DNA of 12,835 bases from Geosporobacter sp040797825. GTDB taxonomy: Bacteria; Bacillota; Clostridia; Peptostreptococcales; Thermotaleaceae. The position numbers and the translations under genes were made by a program. The notes under the pieces are model-generated. The model saw nothing but the letters and a program-made list of their open reading frames with translations. It was not told the DNA's origin and made no database searches. This document shows positions 6,584 to 12,835 of the stretch, one piece after another (within the stretch, counting starts at the first letter, position 1; each line of letters begins with the position of its first letter). Location: the NCBI GenBank assembly GCA_040797825.1, contig JBFNEZ010000110.1:1-12835 (forward strand), given 5' to 3'.

Positions 6584-6623
6584 AAATGTAACGGGCTTGT
6601 AATAAAATTGTCATATGGTGATG

Positions 6624-6652
6624 TTGACACCTATCAATCTTTATTATAATAT
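6624..6652 (+). promoter_or_regulatory. Predicted sigma-A promoter of the spo0E-like gene
   Basis: A perfect TTGACA -35 at 6624-6629, a 17-bp spacer, and TAATAT at 6647-6652, with a TATAAT overlapping at 6645-6650 at a 15-bp spacing. Start of transcription would be near 6659, about 60 bases before the ATG at 6718. This is the strongest-looking promoter in the window. Confidence 0.75.
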
Positions 6653-6717
6653 GTAGTTACACCATATTTTACCACTTTATTCAGCCATAAATAAATAATA
6701 TTGATTGAGGTGTTAAT

Positions 6718-6870
6718 ATGAATAAGTATGATATAGAACAACTGCGTTCTGTTTTAAATGATCTTATCATAGCAGGTCATGATTATGAAGAGATTTATCG
6801 CGTGAGTATTGAATTGGATCAATTAATCGTTGAGTATTATAAAGAAAATGATTACTTATCTGCGGTATAA
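6718..6870 (+). CDS. Spo0E-family aspartyl-phosphate phosphatase (small)
   Basis: A 50-residue protein. Spo0E-family proteins are short helical hairpins that remove phosphate from Spo0A~P and so delay sporulation. The sequence shows both helices: IEQLRSVLNDLI (6-17) and, after a short turn, EIYRVSIELDQLIVEYYK (25-42). The family motif SQELD appears as SIELD at 30-34, so Ser30 and Asp34 are kept and the Gln is Ile; the LIVEYY tail is characteristic. The ATG at 6718 follows GAGGTG (6707-6712) by 5 bp. The gene has its own sigma-A promoter at 6624, two Spo0A boxes further up, and a strong terminator at 6917. The natural reading is negative feedback on Spo0A (inference). The missing Gln in the motif leaves some doubt about activity. 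Confidence 0.87.
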   Translation: MNKYDIEQLRSVLNDLIIAGHDYEEIYRVSIELDQLIVEYYKENDYLSAV

Positions 6871-6916
6871 TGATGAAAGATCTTTAGTCAGATAATAAAA
6901 TATATTTATAAATTAT

Positions 6917-6945
6917 AAAAAACCTTGGATTTCCAAGGTTTTTTT
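6917..6945 (+). terminator. Intrinsic terminator after the spo0E-like gene
   Basis: AAAAAACCTTGG (6917-6928) pairs with CCAAGGTTTTTT (6933-6944) around a 4-base loop; a T-run continues the right arm. It isolates the sporulation unit from the dcw cluster. The flanking A-run makes it potentially bidirectional. Confidence 0.93.
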
Positions 6946-7065
6946 CTTTTGTACAAAAACAAGATAAGATTATTTTGTTGATAAATGTAGAAAAAATGGG
7001 ACCGATAGCCTACTTAAAAATAAAAAATATAGAAGGATTTTTAAAAGAACTATAGAAATAGATAA

Positions 7066-7092
7066 AAAGTGGTTGAAAGTGGTGAATAGTGG
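7066..7092 (+). promoter_or_regulatory. Triple MraZ-box operator
   Basis: AAAGTGG at 7066-7072, AAAGTGG at 7076-7082 and ATAGTGG at 7086-7092: three direct repeats at an exact 10-bp period, one helical turn. This is the form of MraZ operators known from other bacteria (direct AAAGTG-type or TGGG-type repeats before mraZ), and it lies 28-54 bp before the mraZ start. The protein encoded next is the expected ligand, so autoregulation of the dcw operon is likely. No clear -35/-10 pair was found in 6950-7065; TTGATA at 6978-6983 lacks a good -10. Confidence 0.8.
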
Positions 7093-7119
7093 TGAGGTTT
7101 CCCAAATGAGGTGGCAGCT

Positions 7120-7551
7120 TTGTTTATTGGTGAATATGAACATGCAATCGATAGCAAAGGAAGAGTTATTATTCCTTCAAAATTTCGGGATGAATTAGGG
7201 GAGAAATTCATCGTAACGAAGGGTTTAGATAACTGTTTATTTGTGTACCCACAAGGAGAATGGAAAACCTTTGAAAATAAACTAAAGCAGCTTCCCTTGA
7301 CCAATAGGGATGCAAGGGCATTTGTTCGATCTTTTTTTGCAGGGGCAACAGAGTGTGAATTAGACAAACAAGGAAGAATAACGCTTCCTACCAATCTAAG
7401 GCAACATGCAAACCTTGAGAAAGACATCGTAACCATTGGGGTATCAACAAGGGTGGAGATTTGGAGTAAAGAAGAATGGGAGCGATATAATGAAGTGGCG
7501 AATCTAAGCTATGATGACATTGCTGAAAAAATGGCAGAATTAGGGATATAA
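7120..7551 (+). CDS. mraZ: Transcriptional regulator MraZ
   Basis: The first gene of the dcw cluster; MraZ is a DNA-binding ring-forming protein that controls its own operon and also acts on the nucleoid. The 143-residue product has two tandem AbrB-like halves, each with the D..GR...P...R motif: IDSKGRVIIPSKFR (about 10-23) and LDKQGRITLPTNLR (about 81-94). The start is TTG at 7120, giving MFIGEYEHAID, the usual MraZ N-terminus, and a length equal to that of typical Bacillus MraZ. GAGG at 7108-7111 lies 8 bp upstream; a GTG at 7111 overlaps that site and is unlikely. Its operator is at 7066-7092. rsmH follows after 58 bp. Confidence 0.96.
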   Translation: MFIGEYEHAIDSKGRVIIPSKFRDELGEKFIVTKGLDNCLFVYPQGEWKTFENKLKQLPLTNRDARAFVRSFFAGATECELDKQGRITLPTNLRQHANLEKDIVTIGVSTRVEIWSKEEWERYNEVANLSYDDIAEKMAELGI

Positions 7552-7609
7552 TATTTTTGCGAAAAGATGCGGATACTAGCGATAAGTTTTGAGAAAGCAG
7601 GTGGAAAAA

Positions 7610-8545
7610 TTGGATTTTCAGCATGTTACCGTACTATTGAATGAAACAGTAGCCTATCTAAATATTAAGCCTAATGGAATCTATGTGGATGGAACTTTAG
7701 GAGGAGCAGGACATGCTTCGAAAGTATGTGAATCATTGGAGAAAAATGGTTTATTTATTGGTATAGATCAAGACAATCAAGCTCTTGCTGTCTCTAAGGA
7801 AAGACTATCAAAATATGAGGTAAGGCAGTTATTTGCCCATAATAATTTTTCGAATATAAAGGCTGTGATGCAAGAACTGCAAATTGATGGTATGGATGGT
7901 ATGGTTTTAGACTTAGGGGTATCCTCCTATCAATTGGATGAAGGAAGTAGGGGTTTTTCTTACATGCAGGATGCACCCTTAGATATGCGAATGGACATGA
8001 GACATGATTTTTCTGCAAAAGATGTTGTAAATGAATATGAAGAGGAACTATTGGCTCAAATTATTTCAAATTATGGAGAGGAAAAATGGGCGAAAAGAAT
8101 TGCTAAATTTATTGTTGATGGAAGAAGACAAAAAACAATTGAAACCACAGGTGAACTGGTAGAGATTATTAAGGCCGCTGTTCCTGCGGCAGCTAGGAGA
8201 GATGGCCCCCATCCTGCAAAGAGGACTTTTCAAGCAATTCGGATTGAGGTAAATGGAGAGCTTGAGATATTGGAAAAGACTATTCGTGATATTACAAATC
8301 TATTGCATAAAGGAGGAAGGCTTTGTATTATCACCTTCCATTCTTTAGAAGACAGAATTGTTAAAAATGTATTTAAGGATTTGGCTAGGGCTTGTAAGTG
8401 TCCTCCTGAGTATCCAATTTGTACTTGTGGTGGAAAAGCTGATTTAAAAATATTAACAAAAAAACCCATATTGCCTAGCGATGATGAAGTCATAAATAAT
8501 CCAAGATCAAGGAGTGCAAAGCTAAGAGTAGCTGAGAAGCTTTAG
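7610..8545 (+). CDS. rsmH: 16S rRNA (cytosine-1402-N4)-methyltransferase RsmH
   Basis: RsmH (formerly MraW) methylates N4 of C1402 in the 16S rRNA P-site, using S-adenosylmethionine, in the cytoplasm. The 311-residue protein has the SAM-binding motif VDGTLGGAGHA near residue 27, GIDQDNQA, then MVLDLGVSSYQLDE, RGFSYM.DAPLDMRMD, KRTFQAIRIEVNGEL and LCIITFHSLEDRIVK, all family signatures. A C-terminal Cys cluster (CKCPPEYPICTCG) is common in Firmicute members. I start it at TTG 7610 (MDFQHVTVLLNETV): AGGTGG at 7599-7604 is 5 bp upstream and the length equals the usual 311. A TTG at 7589 would add seven residues and has no ribosome site. It lies in the mraZ-rsmH-ftsL-spoVD operon. Confidence 0.97.
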   Translation: MDFQHVTVLLNETVAYLNIKPNGIYVDGTLGGAGHASKVCESLEKNGLFIGIDQDNQALAVSKERLSKYEVRQLFAHNNFSNIKAVMQELQIDGMDGMVLDLGVSSYQLDEGSRGFSYMQDAPLDMRMDMRHDFSAKDVVNEYEEELLAQIISNYGEEKWAKRIAKFIVDGRRQKTIETTGELVEIIKAAVPAAARRDGPHPAKRTFQAIRIEVNGELEILEKTIRDITNLLHKGGRLCIITFHSLEDRIVKNVFKDLARACKCPPEYPICTCGGKADLKILTKKPILPSDDEVINNPRSRSAKLRVAEKL

Positions 8546-8575
8546 AGTTCTAAAAAGAATAAGGGGTGAATAGAT

Positions 8576-9064
8576 TTGGTAGTAGCACAGCGGAAAGTCC
8601 AATATGAAGAACAACAACATTCCTTGCCAGTTTATAAAAAACAAGAACGACCTAAAGCAGAGAAAAAAAGCAAAATAAAAACTGCCCACAAATTACAGAT
8701 AATATTTAGCATCATGGCCTTAGTAGGGCTATGTGTAGCAGTGATATTTGGATATGCCCAGTTAACAGAAGCAAAGTATCGAATGTATTATTTGGATAGA
8801 GAAGCTAAGGAACTGGAAGGGCAAATTGAAAACTTGAAGGTTGAACTAGAGAGTATTAAAAAAACAGATATGATTGAGAAACAAGCAAAAGATATCCTTG
8901 GAATGCAATACCCGCAGAAGGATCAAATCGTTTATTTAGACCTTTCCGATGAGCCTGTATTATCAGGGGAAGAACAGGGAATTCAGTCAGTGAAAGAGCA
9001 TGATAATTACTATTTTTCTGTTCTAAAGGATATGTTTAGCAAAATATATGCAGAAATAGATTAA
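8576..9064 (+). CDS. ftsL: Cell division protein FtsL
   Basis: A 162-residue bitopic membrane protein. A basic cytoplasmic tail rich in Lys, Gln and Glu (1-38) is followed by one membrane helix at about 41-60 and then a coiled coil (about 62-100: AKELEGQIENLKVELESIKK). The segment ending IEKQAKDILGMQYPQKDQIVYLDL is the septum-formation-initiator-like end typical of FtsL. About 40 further residues (SDEPVLSGEEQG...) extend beyond it, longer than in Bacillus. FtsL pairs with DivIC and recruits FtsW and the septal penicillin-binding protein. Sequence conservation is low in this family; the call rests on topology and on the position between rsmH and the PBP gene. The TTG start has AAGGGGTG at 8561-8568, 7 bp upstream. 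The gap to rsmH is 30 bp, that to spoVD 33 bp. Confidence 0.88.
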   Translation: MVVAQRKVQYEEQQHSLPVYKKQERPKAEKKSKIKTAHKLQIIFSIMALVGLCVAVIFGYAQLTEAKYRMYYLDREAKELEGQIENLKVELESIKKTDMIEKQAKDILGMQYPQKDQIVYLDLSDEPVLSGEEQGIQSVKEHDNYYFSVLKDMFSKIYAEID

Positions 9065-9097
9065 AATCAGGAATGATTAGATTAGGGGGCAATCAAT

Positions 9098-11092
9098 TTG
9101 TCAATACCTAGTATTATGAATAAGAAAAGGCTTGTATTCCTATTGTTTACCGTTAGTTTTGTTTTATTTGGTTTGATTTTTAGAATTGGGTGGATTCAGA
9201 TTGTAGATGGTGAAAGGTATAGACAGTTGGCGCATGTTCAGCAAACAAGAGATATTCCAATCCCAGCAAAACGAGGGATTATCTATGACAGAAAAGGCAA
9301 GGAGTTGGCAGTAAGTGCCAGTACCCATACGGTTTGGGCTAGGCCTGCGGAAGTAATTAAATCAGAAAAAGCCGATGAGATATCAAAAAAATTAGCAGAA
9401 ATTTTAGAGAAAAATGAAGAAGAAATCAAGGAAAGACTGACAGGTAAAAACGTTGGTCTTATTAAAATAGAAAAATGGATTGATAAAAACAAGGCTGATG
9501 CCATAAGAGAAGCAAATCTAGTAGGGATTTGGATAGCAGAAGACAATCGCAGACATTATCCTTTTGGTAATTTTGCAGCCCATGTCCTAGGTCATACTAC
9601 CGATGATAATAGGGGCCTTGTTGGTATCGAGCTTGAATACGACAAATACTTGAGTGGATTACCAGGAAGATGGATTAAGAATACCGATGCAGCGGGGCGG
9701 CAGTTGCCCTATGGAGAGGAGAAGTATTATAAACCAGAAAATGGGTTAAATGTTGTTTTAACTATCGATGAAGTAATTCAGCATTTTACAGAAAAAGCAC
9801 TAGAAACCACCTTATTAAGCACCCAGGCAAAAAAAGTAATTGCAATTGTGATGGATCCTAAAACGGGAGACATTTTAGCCATGGCTTCAAAACCAGATTT
9901 TGATCCTAACAATCCTAGAGTACCCATCAGTGAAGAAAAACGAAGAGAATATGATACCCTAGACAATAAAGGCAAACAAAACATGTGGAATGAGATGTGG
10001 AGAAATCCCATATTAAGTGATACCTATGAGCCAGGTTCAACCTTTAAGCTTATAACCTCTGCTGCAGGATTAGAACAAGGGGTTGTGGAACCAAACTCGC
10101 CCTTTCACTGTTCTGGACATATAACAGTGGCTGGTCAGCGCATTCGATGTTGGCGTTACTATAATCCCCATGGGGCACAGACCTTTACACAGGCTGTACA
10201 GAACTCTTGCAATCCTGTTTTTATTGAAATTGGTCAGCGACTAGGAGTCGATAATTACTATAAATATATAGAAGCATTTGGATTTACAAAAATGACTGGC
10301 TTAGATTTACCGGGAGAAGGAAATCCGATTGTCCAAGGGAAAGAACGTGTAGGACCCGTTGAGCTTGCTACGATTTCTTTTGGTCATGGTATATCTGTTA
10401 CTCCTATTCAATTGATTAATGCTATTTCAGCAATTGGAAATGACGGAAAGTTAATGAAACCACGGGTTGTTAAGGAATTAGTGGATGATGAAGGGAATGT
10501 CATTCATCGTTATGAACCTAAAATGATCCGTCAAGTGCTCTCAGAAAAAACTGCTAGTGAACTTCGTTTAATTATGGAAACCGTTGTAACAGAAGGCTCA
10601 GGTAAAAATGCATATATCCCTGGATATCGGATTGGTGGAAAAACTGGTACCGCCGATAAGATTGAAAACGGTCGTTATGTTTCAGGGAAAGTATATTCAT
10701 CCTTCGTAGCCCTGGCCCCAATAGATAATCCTAAGCTGGCAGTATTAGTAGTAGTAGATGAACCTCAGGGGGTACGGTTTGGTAGTTTAACCGCTGCGCC
10801 AGCTGCTCATGATATACTAAGAGATACCCTGCGGTATATGGACATTGAACCCCAGTATAGTGAACAAGAAGCAAAAAAATTCACAAAAGAAGAGATTACT
10901 GTTCCTGAGATACGAACAAAATCTTTAGTGGATGCAGCAAAAACATTAGCCGATCATAATTTGCAGTATGATACAGAGCCTACTACTGTAGAAAGTCCTA
11001 ATGTGATCATCGTTGACCAATTTCCAAAACCAGGGGCAAAAGTTCCAGAAAAGTCAGTTATTATTTTATACTTAGATAAGGGGAATCAATAG
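9098..11092 (+). CDS. spoVD: Stage V sporulation protein D (class B penicillin-binding protein)
   Basis: A 664-residue class B PBP, the transpeptidase that cross-links cortex peptidoglycan between the forespore membranes. One N-terminal membrane anchor (about 12-33) precedes the dimerisation region with RGIIYDRKGKELA (59-71). The transpeptidase domain has SxxK as STFK (Ser314, Lys317), SxN as SCN (Ser370-Asn372) and KTG at 515-517. One PASTA domain closes the protein (about 598-661). A PASTA domain and the Cys in SxN favour SpoVD over the vegetative FtsI/PBP2b. Cys351 and Cys371 lie 37 and 57 residues after the active Ser, matching as far as I recall the redox-regulated pair of Bacillus SpoVD. 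Cys338 is extra. The TTG start has TTAGGGGG 8 bp upstream. If no other class B PBP gene follows in this dcw cluster, this protein might also serve division (inference). Confidence 0.92.
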   Translation: MSIPSIMNKKRLVFLLFTVSFVLFGLIFRIGWIQIVDGERYRQLAHVQQTRDIPIPAKRGIIYDRKGKELAVSASTHTVWARPAEVIKSEKADEISKKLAEILEKNEEEIKERLTGKNVGLIKIEKWIDKNKADAIREANLVGIWIAEDNRRHYPFGNFAAHVLGHTTDDNRGLVGIELEYDKYLSGLPGRWIKNTDAAGRQLPYGEEKYYKPENGLNVVLTIDEVIQHFTEKALETTLLSTQAKKVIAIVMDPKTGDILAMASKPDFDPNNPRVPISEEKRREYDTLDNKGKQNMWNEMWRNPILSDTYEPGSTFKLITSAAGLEQGVVEPNSPFHCSGHITVAGQRIRCWRYYNPHGAQTFTQAVQNSCNPVFIEIGQRLGVDNYYKYIEAFGFTKMTGLDLPGEGNPIVQGKERVGPVELATISFGHGISVTPIQLINAISAIGNDGKLMKPRVVKELVDDEGNVIHRYEPKMIRQVLSEKTASELRLIMETVVTEGSGKNAYIPGYRIGGKTGTADKIENGRYVSGKVYSSFVALAPIDNPKLAVLVVVDEPQGVRFGSLTAAPAAHDILRDTLRYMDIEPQYSEQEAKKFTKEEITVPEIRTKSLVDAAKTLADHNLQYDTEPTTVESPNVIIVDQFPKPGAKVPEKSVIILYLDKGNQ

Positions 11093-11165
11093 CTTATGCG
11101 TATGGAAGCAAACAAAATTAATAGTAAAATAATTACAGGGTGTTGGAGAAAAAAGAAAAAAGATA

Positions 11166-11174
11166 TGATATAAT
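11166..11174 (+). promoter_or_regulatory. Predicted extended -10 promoter between spoVD and murE
   Basis: TGATATAAT is a perfect extended -10. A TTGGAG at 11143-11148 is 20 bp upstream, too far for a normal -35. Transcription would start near 11181, about 12 bp before the strong hairpin at 11193-11242, so most transcripts would be short unless termination is controlled. Confidence 0.5.
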
Positions 11175-11192
11175 AAAAACAATTGGACCAGT

Positions 11193-11242
11193 AAAGGCAA
11201 CTCAAAGCAAAGTCATATACACTTTGTTTTGAGTTGCCTTTT
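11193..11242 (+). terminator. Long-stem terminator or attenuator upstream of murE
   Basis: AAAGGCAACTCAAA (11193-11206) pairs perfectly with its complement at 11228-11241. The stem continues inward through a G-U pair and six more pairs (11207-11213 with 11221-11227), giving about 21 bp around a 7-base loop, and ends in TTTT. It closes the mraZ-spoVD operon and is also 77 bp before murE. Between it and the murE ribosome site no strong promoter is seen; TTGACG at 11260-11265 with an AT-rich -10 is the best weak candidate. Confidence 0.85.
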
Positions 11243-11318
11243 AACAAGTTTTGTCTATATTGACGGTTCTAAGTCTATACTAATTAAAAAAAGAATTTAT
11301 AATTAGGGAGATGTTGAA

Positions 11319-12785
11319 ATGCAATTAGAAGAATTATTAAAAGGTGTTGATATATTACATATAGATAAGAGGCAGGAGCGCTTTATAGAAGGGATAGCCT
11401 ATGACTCTAGAAAGGTAAAGGAGAATGATATTTTTATTTGTATATCGGGAATGAAAGTAGACGGTCATCTTTTTATTGAGGATGTCATTGACAAAGGTGT
11501 AAAAGTAATTGTAGTTGAAAAAGATGTAAAGCCTTGTGAAGGTGTGACTTTCATTAAAGTAGCTAATTCTAGAAAAGCGCTATCGCGTATATCGGCTAAT
11601 TATTATGGTGAACCATCGCAGATGATGCGTGTTATTGGTATAACTGGAACCAACGGAAAGACAACTACCAGCCATTTAATTAAATACATTTTAGATGTCA
11701 ATGGAACAGAATCAGGATTATTAGGCACTATTTCTTATAAAATTCGCGACAAGGAGTACAAAGCCAGTAATACAACACCAGAATCCTTGGAGTTACAGAA
11801 AATGTTTAGAGAAATGGTTGAACAAAAGATAACAAGTTGTGTGATGGAGGTATCTTCTCATTCCTTAGACCTATACCGTGTGGAAGATATATCCTATCAA
11901 ATAGGTGTATTTACTAATTTAACACAAGATCATCTGGATTTTCATCAGACGATGGAAAATTATAAACAAGCTAAAAAGAAGCTTTTTTATAAGACAAAAA
12001 AGATGAATATTCTTAACATTGATGATGAATTTGGGATTGAATTAGCTAGTGAGTTAAAAAATTTAGATGTACCAATTATAACCTATGGAATCAAAGCTCA
12101 AGGAGATGTTTTCGCTAGAGATATTCAAATAAGTCCCCAGGGAACTAGATTTCAATTGGTTACACCTAAGTATACAGGTAGGGTAGAAATTGGAACACCA
12201 GGTAAGTTTTCAGTATATAATGCTCTGGCTGCAGCAGCTACTGCATATGTCTTAGGCTATGATTATTCTCAGATAAAGAAGGGCTTAGAGGCAATACCTG
12301 TTGTACCAGGAAGATTTGAATTAGTGCCAAACGAAAAAAATCTAGTCATCATTGTAGATTACAGTCATACACCAGATGCTCTTGAAAATGCGTTAAAAAC
12401 TATTAAGGAATTCTCTGAAGGAAATATTATTACTGTTTTTGGCTGCGGCGGTGATAGAGATAAAACAAAAAGACCCATCATGGGGGAGATAGCGGGAAAA
12501 TTATCGGATTATTGTATTGTTACTAGTGACAATCCAAGAACGGAGGATCCAGAAGAGATTATAAAAGATGTTGAAGTAGGAATAAAAAGAACATTGTGTA
12601 AATATAAAATGATAGTAGATAGAGAACATGGAATCCGTGAAGCAATTCACGCATGTGGCCCAAAGGATGTAATATTGATTGCAGGTAAGGGTCATGAGAC
12701 CTATCAAATACTTGGCAATAAAGTAATTGATTTTGATGATCGGGTAATTGCTCAGGAAATAGTACGGGAGGATATTAATGAATGA
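11319..12785 (+). CDS. murE: UDP-MurNAc-L-Ala-D-Glu:meso-diaminopimelate ligase
   Basis: MurE adds the third stem-peptide residue to UDP-MurNAc-L-Ala-D-Glu with ATP, in the cytoplasm. The 488-residue protein has the three Mur-ligase domains: an N-terminal UDP-binding part (YDSRKVKENDIFICI, 28-42), a central ATPase with GITGTNGKTTT (107-117, Lys114) and the TQDHLDFH metal region (202-209), with the likely carbamylated Lys at 219 in YKQAKKKLF, and a C-terminal domain with YSHTPDALENAL (348-359), FGCGGDRDKTKRP (374-386) and DNPRTEDP (404-411). DNPR is the signature for meso-diaminopimelate rather than lysine. The ATG at 11319 follows GGGAG (11306-11310) by 8 bp. It overlaps the next gene as ATGA. 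A 226-bp gap with a terminator separates it from spoVD, so it begins a second dcw transcription unit. Confidence 0.97.
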   Translation: MQLEELLKGVDILHIDKRQERFIEGIAYDSRKVKENDIFICISGMKVDGHLFIEDVIDKGVKVIVVEKDVKPCEGVTFIKVANSRKALSRISANYYGEPSQMMRVIGITGTNGKTTTSHLIKYILDVNGTESGLLGTISYKIRDKEYKASNTTPESLELQKMFREMVEQKITSCVMEVSSHSLDLYRVEDISYQIGVFTNLTQDHLDFHQTMENYKQAKKKLFYKTKKMNILNIDDEFGIELASELKNLDVPIITYGIKAQGDVFARDIQISPQGTRFQLVTPKYTGRVEIGTPGKFSVYNALAAAATAYVLGYDYSQIKKGLEAIPVVPGRFELVPNEKNLVIIVDYSHTPDALENALKTIKEFSEGNIITVFGCGGDRDKTKRPIMGEIAGKLSDYCIVTSDNPRTEDPEEIIKDVEVGIKRTLCKYKMIVDREHGIREAIHACGPKDVILIAGKGHETYQILGNKVIDFDDRVIAQEIVREDINE

Positions 12786-12835
12786 AGCTGACCATTGAAG
12801 AAGTTGTAAAGGCAACAAAGGGGAGATAAATATCT
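12782..12835 (+). CDS. murF: MurF N-terminus (partial, apparent frameshift)
   Basis: The ATG at 12782 overlaps the murE stop as ATGA, the normal place for murF (UDP-MurNAc-tripeptide:D-Ala-D-Ala ligase). The first codons read MKLTIEEVVKATKG, a normal MurF beginning, but then AGA and a TAA stop at 12827-12829. One extra G in the GGGG run at 12820-12823 would instead give KGEINI and keep the frame open to the window edge. This is either a real frameshift or a base-calling error near the end of the sequence. The identity rests on 14 residues and gene order. Confidence 0.65.

Noticed and set aside
7589..7609. An upstream TTG start for rsmH
   Set aside because: No ribosome site; the TTG at 7610 has AGGTGG 5 bp upstream and gives the usual N-terminus.
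11096..11173. A 25-codon open frame (MRMEANKINSK...) after spoVD
   Set aside because: The AAGGGG upstream is 12 bp away and inside spoVD, the product is a basic, low-complexity peptide, and the frame overlaps the predicted promoter; probably chance.
11093..11318. T-box or metabolite riboswitch before murE
   Set aside because: No T-box sequence, specifier-loop organisation or other riboswitch core was seen; only a single simple hairpin.
12501..12818. A 105-codon open frame on the minus strand across the murE end
   Set aside because: Antisense to a well-conserved essential gene, with no ribosome site and Phe/Tyr/Ile-rich composition typical of antisense reading in AT-rich DNA. Similar minus-strand frames at 412-609, 2729-3049, 7050-7436 and 8230-8493 were rejected for the same reason.

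Overview
The window is AT-rich DNA from a low-GC, endospore-forming Firmicute, most likely an anaerobic member of the Clostridia (Alkaliphilus-like by gene style; genus-level placement is inference). Evidence for spore formation is direct: a YhcN/YlaJ-type spore lipoprotein, a Spo0E-family phosphatase preceded by two exact Spo0A boxes, and a SpoVD-type penicillin-binding protein in the cell-wall cluster. MurE carries the DNPR motif for meso-diaminopimelate, so the wall is of the mDAP type.

Layout. 1-422: one end of an IS3-family insertion sequence on the minus strand, cut by the window edge (orfA complete, first codons of orfB, terminal repeat at 401-422). 566-2978: three separately punctuated genes, each poorly characterised: a spore lipoprotein, a lone microcompartment-type (BMC) shell-like protein, and a membrane-anchored protein whose soluble part resembles ferrochelatase but lacks the catalytic Glu. 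Terminators at 1111-1151 and 1664-1697 separate them. 3095-5667: the overlapping M16 peptidase pair ymfF/ymfH (one catalytically dead, one active). 5756-6490: lgt, which attaches diacylglycerol to prolipoproteins such as the one at 566. 6491-6945: a Spo0A-box region, a good sigma-A promoter, a 50-residue Spo0E-like gene and a strong terminator. 7066-12835: the start of the division and cell-wall (dcw) cluster: a triple MraZ operator, mraZ, rsmH, ftsL, spoVD, then a promoter-plus-hairpin module, murE, and the first codons of murF, which appear frameshifted close to the window end.

The dcw genes act together: MraZ sets transcription of its own operon, RsmH methylates 16S rRNA, FtsL is a divisome scaffold, SpoVD cross-links spore cortex peptidoglycan, and MurE/MurF build the peptidoglycan stem peptide. 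Many genes here appear to start with TTG behind a near-perfect AGGAGG-type site; I moved several starts downstream on that basis, and the resulting protein lengths match the known families better.

No gene-free stretch exceeds 300 bases. The contents of the larger gaps (423-565, 1115-1296, 1609-1790, 6491-6717, 6871-7119, 11093-11318) are given in the feature entries where something could be supported. The most unusual items are the membrane-tethered chelatase-like protein, the orphan BMC protein, the likely Spo0A-Spo0E feedback loop, and the promoter/hairpin module before murE.
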